Assembly: GCA_023213395.1 (NCBI GenBank)
Contig: CM041465.1
Location: 102,059,741-102,123,740, forward strand
DNA length: 64,000 nt
Origin: Cycas panzhihuaensis
Taxonomy: Eukaryota > Cycadophyta
Reading direction: 5' to 3'
Within the stretch, counting starts at the first letter, position 1. Every line of letters starts with the position of its first letter. Of this stretch, positions 46,192 through 55,796 are shown one piece after another. The translations under genes were made by a program, and so were the position numbers. The notes under the pieces were generated by a model. It searched no databases and was not told the DNA's origin. It saw nothing but the letters and a program-made list of their open reading frames with translations.

Positions 46192-46618
46192 TGATTTAGT
46201 ACACCTACCCATTGGAGAAAATACAAGTAATTATGCAAAAGATTTTGTAGAGCATATATAGTAAGTTCACGAGGAGATGAGAAAAAAGTTACTGGATAAT
46301 AAGAAAAAGTATAAGGAAGTAGTAAATAAGAGTTGCAAACATATGGTATTTAAAGAAGGTGACTTAGTGATGGTTTACTTGAGGAAGGATACATTTTTCC
46401 AATGGACCTACAACAAGCTTAAATATAAAAAGTTTAGACCATATTGGGTTATAAAAAGGATTAATAAAAATATGTATAAGGTGAATTTGCCTAAATACTT
46501 TGATATCTCTCATATTTTTAATGTTTTATATCTATATGCATATCATGAAGGAGATGAAGAGGTAGATTATGAAGGTGAAGTAGCAAGTTGGGAGCCCAAA
46601 ATGTTAAAGAAGAAGTGA
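46192..46618 (+). pseudogene. Chromovirus integrase, part 2
   Basis: Continues the interrupted integrase: DLVHLPIGENTSNYAKDFVEHI, then an open frame 46277-46618 with MRKKLLDNKKKYKEVVN, HMVFKEGDLVMVYLRK, KFRPYWVIKRINKNMYKVNLPKYFDISHIFNVLYL. These are the GPY/F-type C-terminal module of chromovirus integrase. The TGA at 46616 separates it from the chromodomain, which follows in the same frame. Confidence 0.85.
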
Positions 46619-46800
46619 GAAGAAATTGAACAGGTGTTAGATATAAAAATAGTGAGCACACGACATGGACATTACAATAGGTACCTAGTGTAGTGGAAAG
46701 GTTTGCCATAAGCAAATACTACTTAGATCATTGAAGAATAGTTAAAATGATTAAATTTTAACAAATGTCAGGAGCTTTATCATAATAACTCATATGGATA
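46619..46800 (+). pseudogene. Chromodomain at the integrase C-terminus
   Basis: In frame after the TGA: EIEQVLDIKIVSTRHGHYNRYLV, then *WKGLP*ANTT*IIEE and later SFQPGEDG near 46805-46830. This has the chromodomain pattern E-V-E-x-I-L-D...Y-L-V-K-W-K-G-x-P...T-W-E. One aromatic-cage position, the Trp after TT, reads TAG. Chromodomains of this group bind histone H3 methylation marks and steer insertion to heterochromatin; this is family knowledge. Dead here. Confidence 0.75.
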
Positions 46801-46811
46801 GAGTTCTTTTC

Positions 46812-46824
46812 AACCTGGGGAGGA
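46812..46824 (+). other. Polypurine tract of the chromovirus
   Basis: AACCTGGGGAGGA directly before TGGTATAGG, overlapping the end of the pol frame (SFQPGEDG) as is usual in this group. Confidence 0.6.
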
Positions 46825-47414
46825 TGGTATAGGTGCATCTAGATCTTCATCATAACTTAATCTACTTTTCACCCTTTTAGTCTTTTTTCTCTAAAATTTA
46901 GGGTCTATTAATCAAAGCATAACTTTTTACTTGCTGGTCAAAATTTATTCATTCTTATGCTAATTCAAAAGTCTATTCGAGTACAACAAGTCAAAATGGC
47001 CTATGACTAAACTAAAGGCCCTATTGTAGATCCACCATTTTTTAACCAAAAAATACTTTAAAAATATCTAAAAATTAAAATTTATTTTGCATATCTAAAA
47101 ATAGTAGTTAATTTTAGTCTAATTTTTACTTTTTTATAATAACCCTTAGTGGTATAATTTTTTAGTAGGACTTAACATAGAAATGTAGTTTTATTTAATA
47201 TTTTAGACAACTAAAGAGCTTTTAGGATTAAGGTTAGAAGCTTTTGGGCTTCCCACTTTCAACTGTATAAATGTGATTTATATTATCTTCTAGTAGATTC
47301 AATTAAATAGAATGGAATTAGAAGTGAAATGACTCTCCCTATTTTTTAATTCTTTCTTGGTTTAAGTTTGTGCATGTAAGATTAAATGTTTTCCTTGCAT
47401 CCGCATCCTCATTA
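46825..47414 (+). mobile_element. 3' LTR of the chromovirus
   Basis: Starts TGGTATAGG, ends CTCATTA (CA decayed). Aligns with 36198-36784. Confidence 0.85.
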
Positions 47415-48784
47415 GATGTTTAGTCCATTGGATAACACCATACATACTGCTCAACCTTTGTTCACCAACAATTTGCTATGAAATATAATATTTTAATGGT
47501 TTTAAAAGTAGATTTCAAACACCACTAAACTCACACAGGTTTAGGGCTTAGTATTTTTACACCCTCCAAAATGAGCTACCAAAGCACACCAACAAACCCC
47601 CTAGAATTACTTCAAATAACAAGAAATTATATACAAATAGTACTATGGGCTACAAATATGGTAAATCTAAATTCTTTATATATAAAAGTTCATTAATTTT
47701 TCATTTGAAATGGTGAATCTCGAGTTGAATATAGTGTATCTCAAATATAATAGTATTCCTTTTTAACTTATCCTAAATTAAAAAAGGAATAAAAATAAAA
47801 TATGAAAGTATCTACACGTAAAAGAGCAATTGCACCTTTTCACCCTTGCACCTCTTTTTTTATTCATGTGACTTTAAAATATAATAAAAGAAAATATTAA
47901 TAAAATAAGTTTATTTGTGTCTTAAAGTTTACTAACCTCATTTTAAAGGTGGCGATGCAAAAATAAAGCAACAACTTCAAAATAATTGATAGCTCTATGA
48001 TTTTACATGTGTGACCTCTACAAGCACCAACGACTAACACTTGACTCTGAAAAATCACCTAGCTATAAACCAACCAACCATGGTAATAATACAACCAAAC
48101 ATGACTAAAAAAGTATCATCCATGGTCGAATAAAACTGACAAGATTAGATGTAAGTCATACAACTCTTAATGACTATCTAAAAATATTTTTTAGACTAGC
48201 ATTTATTACTTGGTGCCAATTTAAGCTCCAAAACACTCTTAATCAACGAAATACATAACCACACCACAAAATACAGGCTGAAAACACCCTTTAAACTGAT
48301 CCAAACATACTATGAAAAGTGCCAACAACTTCTCTATTATTTAGGCATAAAGTTTTAATGCCCAATAATGCCAAACAACCTTCAAATGGAGCCTAATATA
48401 CTTAAGACACACCTAATGCATCTCAACATTATTAGATCATCTTTAAAATTGGCCCAACAAGCATAAGGAGTGCCCAACATACCCAACACACCCGAGTGCC
48501 TTTAACGTGATCCCAACATGATTTAAAAATGTGTCTAATATTGATTTAAGATCATAAATAGTGATAAAATCTTATTGATAGGTGACTTTTAGTTCCTTAA
48601 TCATTATTGCACCACTGTGTTGCTCTTTTAATTATTGGAGAATATTAAAATCACTACAAATAGGGCTTCCATAAAGAAGATGGGGTGGATATACATACTA
48701 TAGAGAATGGATGTGAACCATCTATACGAGGCAACCTTCAATCTTATTATCTCCACCTAACTGTAGCCTCAACTATGTACATCT
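47415..48784 (-). other. copia 2 leader, 5' side of the chromovirus insertion
   Basis: By position this is the untranslated leader of copia 2 between its PBS (48785-48801) and its gag, which resumes at 36197. About 1.4 kb, AT-rich, no recognised protein. Confidence 0.45.
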
Positions 48785-48801
48785 ATTCAACTTTGATACC
48801 A
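48785..48801 (-). other. Primer-binding site of copia 2
   Basis: Minus strand TGGTATCAAAGTTGAAT directly after an LTR ending TTCTTCACA. Confidence 0.7.
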
Positions 48802-49179
48802 TGTGAAGAAACATGAAACATGCATGTGTTTTAAACTACAAGATCTTGATTATACACACCAAGTAAATATTAAAGAGCAAAGGTAGATAATGTATAAGCT
48901 TTATGGCTTACAGGAAAAAAATCCACTACACCAAATCAATTATTACATTGATTACACCATAATGAGATATTGCATCCAACCTAAGGCTTAGTATTTATTT
49001 AAATTCATATGATACATCCATCTAAAGAGATGTAACTTTTCGTTAATCATGGTCATTCAACTAATCAACCCACTAATTAAACCACTTTTACATTAACCAT
49101 TTGGTTAACACTTAGCCACTTTGACATCCTCTAGATGTACATTAGAATATGAGGGACTTGGGAGGAAAAATTACTATCA
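48802..49179 (-). mobile_element. 5' LTR of copia 2
   Basis: In sense starts TGATAGTAATTTTTCC and ends CTTCACA, about 378 bp. Its outer end abuts a second PBS at 49184-49200. Its 3' partner was not found; the element is truncated near 28.9 kb. Confidence 0.6.
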
Positions 49180-49183
49180 GGTA

Positions 49184-49200
49184 TCCTCGCTTTGATACCA
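49184..49200 (-). other. Primer-binding site of an older element (copia 6)
   Basis: Minus strand TGGTATCAAAGCGAGG, following an LTR-like block and cut off a few bases later by copia 2. Confidence 0.6.
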
Positions 49201-49201
49201 C

Positions 49202-49666
49202 TTGTAGTTGACTTACCATCCATTACATCTTCAAATATACAAATAAGAATAAAAAACCAAAGAAATGAAGATAGAAATGTAACAAAGATGGAGATGAAGA
49301 GCACTAAAAAGACTACATTACAATATGCTTGTAAATAAACCAATATTTGATCAACTAAAAATCTCCTTTATAATGCATAGGGTGGTGTACTTATAGTAAC
49401 AAAAATCTATTCTTAATAAATTTCATTATTCTTAATTCTACCATTAATTGACTCTTAATATTAACATACTTCTAACTTATTTTATCTCTTATTTCCTTTA
49501 TTATTTAATTGACATAACTTTAACTCTATGATTCTAACCTATTACTCTAATTTCTAGTGGTAAAGATAATCACAATTTCCCCTCTATGATATATAATTAC
49601 ATCATATAAAATATTACATTAAAATATAAATTAGTTTTCAAATATATTAGAAATTAAGCTACATCA
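49202..49666 (-). mobile_element. LTR of the older element (copia 6)
   Basis: In sense begins TGATGTAGCTTAATTTC (RC of 49650-49666) and ends about ...CAACTACAA next to the PBS, about 465 bp. A repeated TTTATAATGC-like A/T promoter region is in the middle. Only LTR and PBS are seen. Confidence 0.45.
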
Positions 49667-50520
49667 ATAAGTTTTCAATGTTGTTAATGTCCATATGAAG
49701 GGTGTTCCACTTGTCAGACCACATGGGTAATCAACAACTCTGACCATTAGTTTGATGGGTAACTCATTTAAGTATGTGGTTTTGCCAACACCACATGAAC
49801 ATCACTCTAAGAATATGTCGTCTTATGTGCCTAAATCAAACGAGTTTAAAATAAGATGCAAGAGTAGGTTATCAAATAAGATTATATGCAACTTCATTGG
49901 TAGCTTAATAGTTATAAATATAACATAATCAATAATTATGATTATAAGTATAAGATAAAAGGGCATAACGGCCTTACATATATTATATAGGCTTATAAAT
50001 GTCCATTAATACAATTAAAATTGACTTAAACATCATGTGAAATATGAAACAATTCAATAAACATTATCGCTAACTCTCTTTAATGACAATTTTTGATAAA
50101 TTTAATAAGTAATAGGTTCTCTAGAGCTTATAATAAAATTTATAGGAGAATTTTTTACATTTCTCCCTTCCTTTTTAGGTACATTACATCAATAATAAAT
50201 TTATCAAATATTTGAAACCATGAAAAGTAAATAAATATCCCTAATAATGATAAAAAATTTATAAAACTAACCATTTTAAAATCTTGACTTAAATTTAAAT
50301 TAAATTTTCTATTATAAGCCAACTTTAAAATAATTTAAATGACCTATTATTTTGAAAAAAATTAAGTCAATTTCCTAACCCAACTTTTAGATCTAAAACT
50401 AAACTCCATTTATTTAAGTTATAGTTAAAAACGTAAAATTATTTTCTAAAAACATATAAAAAAAATTGAAAATTAATTAACTATTTTAAACTCTCAATTG
50501 TTGGTCATATGATACCGCGT
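49667..50520. other. AT-rich interval without recognised features
   Basis: No domain on either strand. GGTATCATATGACC on the minus strand at 50504-50517 resembles a PBS for a possible LTR starting TGTCATCAAG at 50521. Confidence 0.35.
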
Positions 50521-51400
50521 TGTCATCAAGGGATTCTTTGGTTAAGGGCTAGTAAATTGCAAATCAAATTTGATTGCAAAATTTGAAAACCCTAGGTGAA
50601 AAATATTAGTTTTAAAACTCCAGATACGGTGAATGCACCAGAAATATTTTCCACTAGTTTCCTGTGTGTCCGTTTGCCTTCTCCCCTGTAAGGAGTTATT
50701 TCGAGTCCAATAGCCTTGGCACCTTCCTTCCGAGCTCTTGACCTGTCTGGTAGTATTTCTTTTGGTATTTGAGACCTCCGTCGTGTCCATCCATAGAACT
50801 ATGTTCTTCACCGTGGGCGTATTCACCCTCTACAACCAGGTGTCTTGAGCGGATGGCTTTCTCGTGTTCGAGTCTCTAGGGTTTGCCGGTGGACGCATTT
50901 GCAGTGACTCTCTGTGACGGTTGCAGGTCTGTCGATGTGCCATGGCCAAACCCTGCTTGTGTGGTGCTTCCTTGACCGTCGGCATTCGTTGCACGTTGCA
51001 ACCTTGAACGGTATAGTGCTCTTCCTCACCGTTGTTCGGCCTTCTCCATGTTGTTTGTGGCATTTTTTCTGATTTTTCTTCTTTTGGTGCTTGCCTTGCC
51101 TATTGCAACTGGAATTCTCCGGGGCATCCCTCTGTGTGGCAGGTTCCAGACCACACCTGCGATATTATGTTCTGCCATCGTGTGTCCTTAACCTCTGTCG
51201 TGCTTGGCGCGCCTTGATGTCCTGTTTTGGCTGGCTACTTGCCGTCTAAATATTAACATTATCTGTGGGTCTTCTCTCACCTGCTTTTTCTTGCTGCTCT
51301 ATCCAAGGTGCCTGCACTGCTGTCTGGCTCAGGAGCATGTACCCCTCCTGTTGATTCATTTCATGGGCAATGTATTTACACGCATTCTTATTTCCCCAGC
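50521..51400. other. GC- and CpG-rich island of unknown origin
   Basis: About 0.9 kb with many intact CpG (for example GGCGCGCC at 51208-51215) in DNA that otherwise lacks them. Several frames of 60-108 codons occur on both strands but none shows a recognised domain. Options are a young LTR in minus orientation (TG at 50521, PBS-like GGTATCA just outside), or the unmethylated 5' region of a gene or LINE. Confidence 0.4.
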
Positions 51401-51530
51401 TTTTTTTTTTTTTTCATTTTTTTTTTGTGTCATACCCTTTTTTTTCTCTTTTTTTCATGTATTTTCTGCCTTTTTATTTTCATATTCTTTTATTTTCTTC
51501 CTCTCGCTAATATTTTTGAATAGCACGTAA
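51400..51530. repeat. T-rich tract
   Basis: Long T runs separated by short C/G/A interruptions on the right flank of the CpG-rich island. Confidence 0.85.
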
Positions 51531-51604
51531 CAAAAAAATGACATAACATATTTTTTTTAATTGCAGAAATACACTTAATTTAGAGGGCAAAGAGATATTC
51601 AAAA

Positions 51605-51638
51605 CTCTCTCTCTCTCTCTTTCTCTCTCTGTCTCTCT
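51605..51638. repeat. (CT)n microsatellite
   Basis: CT units with single T and G interruptions. Confidence 0.95.
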
Positions 51639-52048
51639 ATATATTAAAATTTTTTAATTAAAATTTTAATGAATTTAAATATACAACAAATATATTTTTG
51701 TATTTAAATAATAATGATGTTTTTACATATTTTTGTAGCAGTTTTTAAGGGAGAGGTTTCTACATTATAATAAAATATTATTTTTTTATTTTTTTATTTT
51801 ATTAGACATTAAATTTGTTGCATTTGCAAGGTGATTAAACTTACATTTATTGTTGATCTACTTCATTTTTTTCAATAAAATAGTTTCAATAAAATTTGTA
51901 TGCAAATTGTTTTGACTACATGCAATGTATACATAGGTCACTTAGAAGTATTTTTTTGAAACAAAAAAATTCTTAATTTTTCATAAATATTTTCTTGGCT
52001 ATTTGTGTGGAGAAAAAAGACTATTGTACCAATTATATTTAGAGCATA
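51639..52048. other. AT-rich interval
   Basis: Includes an A/T palindrome (AAAATTTTTTAATTAAAATTTT) near 51646. No coding content recognised. Confidence 0.5.
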
Positions 52049-52171
52049 ATCCAAGGTGTGAGTAGAACTCTGAATTGCAACAAGAAGTGCAAGTAAAATC
52101 TTGGATTGCAACTCGAAGCATAAACAGGATCCAAGGTTGCAACCCAAAGTGCAAGCAAGACCTTGAATTAC
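52049..52171. repeat. 31-bp tandem repeat
   Basis: Three full units at 52071, 52102 and 52133 (core ATTGCAAC..GAAGTGCAAG..A, ending near AGGATCC or TCT), with partial copies on both sides. Differences are scattered substitutions. Confidence 0.85.
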
Positions 52172-52183
52172 TAGTATGATGGT

Positions 52184-52455
52184 TGATGTAATTATTATTA
52201 TTGTTAATAAATTGTTATTAATGAGTTAGTTAAAAGTTAAAATGGTTAGGGGGAAAGACTATAAAAGGGGTATTCATATACACAGAAGAGGGTGATGTGT
52301 ATGAAAGTATTATATCTCTCATTCTGAATTGGGTTGAGTGTTCTTCGTAATTGTCTTTTGGGTCTACATTTGACCCTTCTCATGTTAGTGTTGTCCCATT
52401 CTTGGTAATGGAATAGGTTTTGCCTCAATCTCTTATGTATTGTAAGTATGTGACA
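52184..52455 (+). mobile_element. Short LTR candidate with TATA box
   Basis: Starts TGATGTAATTATTATTA and ends GTATGTGACA, 272 bp, with a TATA-like ACTATAAAAGGGG at 52258-52270. It is followed at 52456 by TTGGCGAGGTGATC, which looks like a PBS. No partner LTR was found in the window. Confidence 0.4.
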
Positions 52456-53400
52456 TTGGCGAGGTGATCATTATTCTACTTCTGTGTTTCCTTCTTGCAT
52501 TGATTTCTGTTGGTGACAAATAGAGAGCACACCATATTGCCACTATTAGAGTGGTTTGAATCTTGAAAAAGTTTTGTCAGATATTTGTCCTAATCACTCC
52601 TTTAGTGTGGCAAGGTGATAGCAACAATACACTAAAGAAAATTATTAGGGGGTTATGGAAATATTATGGATAATAAATGATTCTTTTGAGAATGTTCTTT
52701 CTACATATTGTTCATCAATTATACATTGAAGCGAGTATCAATGAATGGCATACAATGGTATTAATGAGAACATTGTGGCTACACAAAAGATTCAGGACCG
52801 TTATGAGATGTGCCAAGATTTGTATGAAGATAAATATATGTAGTGAAGAAGATGAAGGATCCTAATGTCTTTTGTTACACAAATATAAGATGTCTTTGAG
52901 CAAAGAAGAAGATGGCAACACATTAGTATGGTCGTGTAAAATGGGGGAAGCATTTTACTTTTTGGCATAAATGGCAAAGATGACATTGCTTACAATGTCC
53001 ACGCAACACCCACGCTAACAGAGTTTTGTTTGGTCATTTCATGATGTCGAGAGAGGAAGGGAGACGCATTTGGGTATTATCAAAGGACATCGACTAATGA
53101 ATACTTATACCAATACTATGACTTAGATATAAATTAAGAGTATCGTAGTCGTGCAATGCTATGGATAGGTGGTATTATTCTCTGAATTTGAAAGCCAAAA
53201 TTTTAAATTTTAATTGCCGAATGGTGATTGATTTGCTTTTGATTCATCATTTCATGATTTGACTATAGATTTATATATATTTGGTTTTTTATTATGTGGT
53301 TTTTAATTATGGAATGATTGGATGATTGATTATGTATGATCATGATTATGTTATTGTCAATGACTAATACTATAGTGCATTATATACCTTCTACTCAACA
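52456..53400 (+). other. Unassigned interval with short coding-like stretches
   Basis: Plus frames contain QDRYEMCQDLYEDKYM near 52790 and YLYQYYDLDIN*EYRSRAMLWIGG near 53105. These look protein-like but no family could be assigned. Confidence 0.25.
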
Positions 53401-55642
53401 TGAAGCCTACCTTGTCCAAGTCCTCCTATCATTTGATTTTTTGTCTATTGTTTCTCTATTTTTTTGTTGATTTTAGCCTTATTTTAAGTCCTTTATTGGC
53501 TTCAAGTTGTAGTGATTCCGGGCTTATCAGTGTGCTTTTCTACCTTGTATTCTTTAGTAAATTTTTTTTTTTTGAAAAATGTTCAATTTTTTGTTTTCTT
53601 TTACCACTTTTCATTAATTGTATATTTGGTAAGTTCAAAAATATGATTTTATTAATAAAACATGACCATCATGCTTTATTAAGGAAATCAAATTTTTATT
53701 GTGTTATTTGTAAAATACAATAAACGATGCTAATTTCCATAATTTTCTTAGTCCTAACCATCTAAAATCAAAGTAATGTGTTGCCTTACCTACCATAATT
53801 GCATCTTAATCTTCCATGTCCTCTCCATGCAAAGATTTTGATAGTAGAAGTTAATTAATACATGGTCAAAAACCATAACATGATTTTTGATCTTCTTTAT
53901 TCTTCAATTTGAATAAATCTTAATGATTTTTTTGAGTTGGGGGCAATTGGAGAGTCCTTTGAAGAGTTCTTGGAGAGTCCTTTGAGAGTTCTTTTGAGAT
54001 ATTTCTGAAGTGAGTTTATGCTACCAAATTTTTATGAGATCTTGCTTGTGTTTTTCCCTCTTGTTTAAGACTTGATTGAAGATCTATCTTCATGAGAATT
54101 TGTTGGTCCTGTTATGAGGACTAAATGGCTATATTTACCTTATTTCTTGCTTAGTGCTTAAGTCTAACCTCTCATTCATCCATTGAGATATGTCTCTTAT
54201 AGTTTTTATCACTTTTGCTTGTGTCTACCATTCTCTCTATCAACATTTTTATCATCATTCTTGTTATTCTCATGGCTTGTTGGACTTGATGGTGAAGTGT
54301 TGAGTAGAAGTAAGGCATTATTTTGAGGCATAGTTTCCTAGTTTGATAAGCTTTGAGGTAATTTTATTTAGATTGGTTTATGGTTTTTATTTTAAGTCAA
54401 TATATGGTTTGTTTTAAGTTTATTTGGAAAAAATACAAAATAGAAATATATTTTTTTATTTTTAAATTTCATTATTATCGAAATTTAGTGGTTTTATTGA
54501 ATATTTTTTAGTGATAAAGCTTAAGATCAAATCATATTTGCTTTCTAAGGTAATATCTTGTTATTTAAGTTGTCAAAAGGTTATTTTCAGAAATTGAACT
54601 GGTTTTAGTTCTTGGTTATAATCATTTTTTAAGCAATCACACCCTTTTTGTTTGCGCTTTCACACAAATCTTAATAAGTTTGGCCTTACTAAGGGTTAGA
54701 ATATCACATTCTAAATTTCTCTTTTATATACAAAGTTTATATTATGCTACATGCTTGTTGTGATTATCTTAATTGATTTATAAACTTGCATACGAGAATT
54801 GCTTCTCTTGAATTGACTATTGCAATATCTATGTTATGTTCTCTTTGTTAATAAGCATCATCTTAATACAAAGAATCATTGAAAAGAAGTGAAGTATTTT
54901 GGTTGTAAGATTCATTACACAGTACACATCTTTTACCTTAATACTTATAATTTCATTTCTTGGTTTCAAGATTTTATAAAAAAGAAAAAAGGGAAAATGA
55001 AAGCAAAGTGAATATTTCTTTTCTCTATCAAGTGTTTGTTTTGTTTGTCTTTTTTTGTTTTGTTTATATATACACGAAAAGAATAGACTTTAGAAGGCTT
55101 GATCTTATAGGTCTTAGGTTTAGACTTGTAATTGTCTAATTACTTATTTCTTTATTTTTTTATATTCTATTGAGTACATTTAAATAGATAGAAAAAGAAA
55201 ATGAAAGAGTAGGTGATAAGATAAATATAAATACACTTTAGGCACGTAGGCCTCCTTTGTCTCTTGTGGTTCTTTTGTTTATTTTAGAGCATCTAATAAA
55301 AAACACAGAAGTGAAAAGAGAAGGAATTGCATGCTTATATATCATATAGTTTGATTGATTGCATGAATATTCTATGTTGTATTCATACAAATTAAGAGTG
55401 CATGCTTGCTCTTGCATATAGGCTTGACTTGTTGATACTTTGTTTTGTTTAAGTAGATTTAGATCTATTTCTCTTATATGCATGTAAATAATTTCAAGCC
55501 TTATATTAATGTAATTCCTTAATTATAGAACCCATTCACAAGTAGACAAAGACTCCTTCTTACGAGTTGGTTAAAAAGACTTGCTCCTTTAGACTAGTCA
55601 CCTTAGTTATTAGAAAGTGATTGGTCCTAAGTCAACAAACGA
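53400..55642 (+). mobile_element. LTR-like tract upstream of the plus-strand Tat element, 5' edge unresolved
   Basis: The last 100-120 bp (ACAAAGACTCCTTCT, GAGTTGG, ACCTTAGTTATT) match in sense the end of the LTR at 13989-14140, and a PBS follows at once. The 5' boundary cannot be placed and no second LTR is in the window, so the extent is approximate. No protein recognised. Confidence 0.4.
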
Positions 55643-55664
55643 TTTTTTGGTGACCATACTGGAG
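55643..55664 (+). other. Primer-binding site of the plus-strand Tat element
   Basis: TTTTTTGGTGACCATACTGG then AG. Near-identical in type to the PBS at 13964-13987, with the CG of the family consensus decayed to TG. Confidence 0.55.
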
Positions 55665-55796
55665 AAATTATTAAAACTTCCTATTTACATGTCTTAAACT
55701 TACAACTTTCACCTTTATTTATAATTTTTGGGGACATAATTCCACTTGCTTTTATCTTTCTCAGGTTTTTATTGCTACTTTAGTATCTTTGTTTCA

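Larger units (their letters stand above)
36198..47414 (+). mobile_element. Chromovirus (Ty3/Gypsy with chromodomain), complete in layout, nested-inserted
   Basis: Two matching LTRs (36198-36784 and 46825-47414) enclose PBS, gag, protease, RT, RNase H, integrase and chromodomain. A possible 5-bp target duplication flanks it: GACAT at 36193-36197 and GATGT at 47415-47419, two transitions apart. Without the internal Copia (40955-46186 plus duplicated GTATT) the element would be about 6 kb, normal for the family. It lies inside copia 2. All genes carry stops. Confidence 0.85.

Noticed and set aside
51204-51530. Phe-rich 108-codon plus-strand frame
   Set aside because: The second half is translation of T runs; no sign of a real protein.
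52760-53160. Possible FAR1/MULE transposase remnant (YDLDIN*EYRSRAMLWIGG)
   Set aside because: One short pattern only; the neighbouring transposase blocks are not found in any frame.
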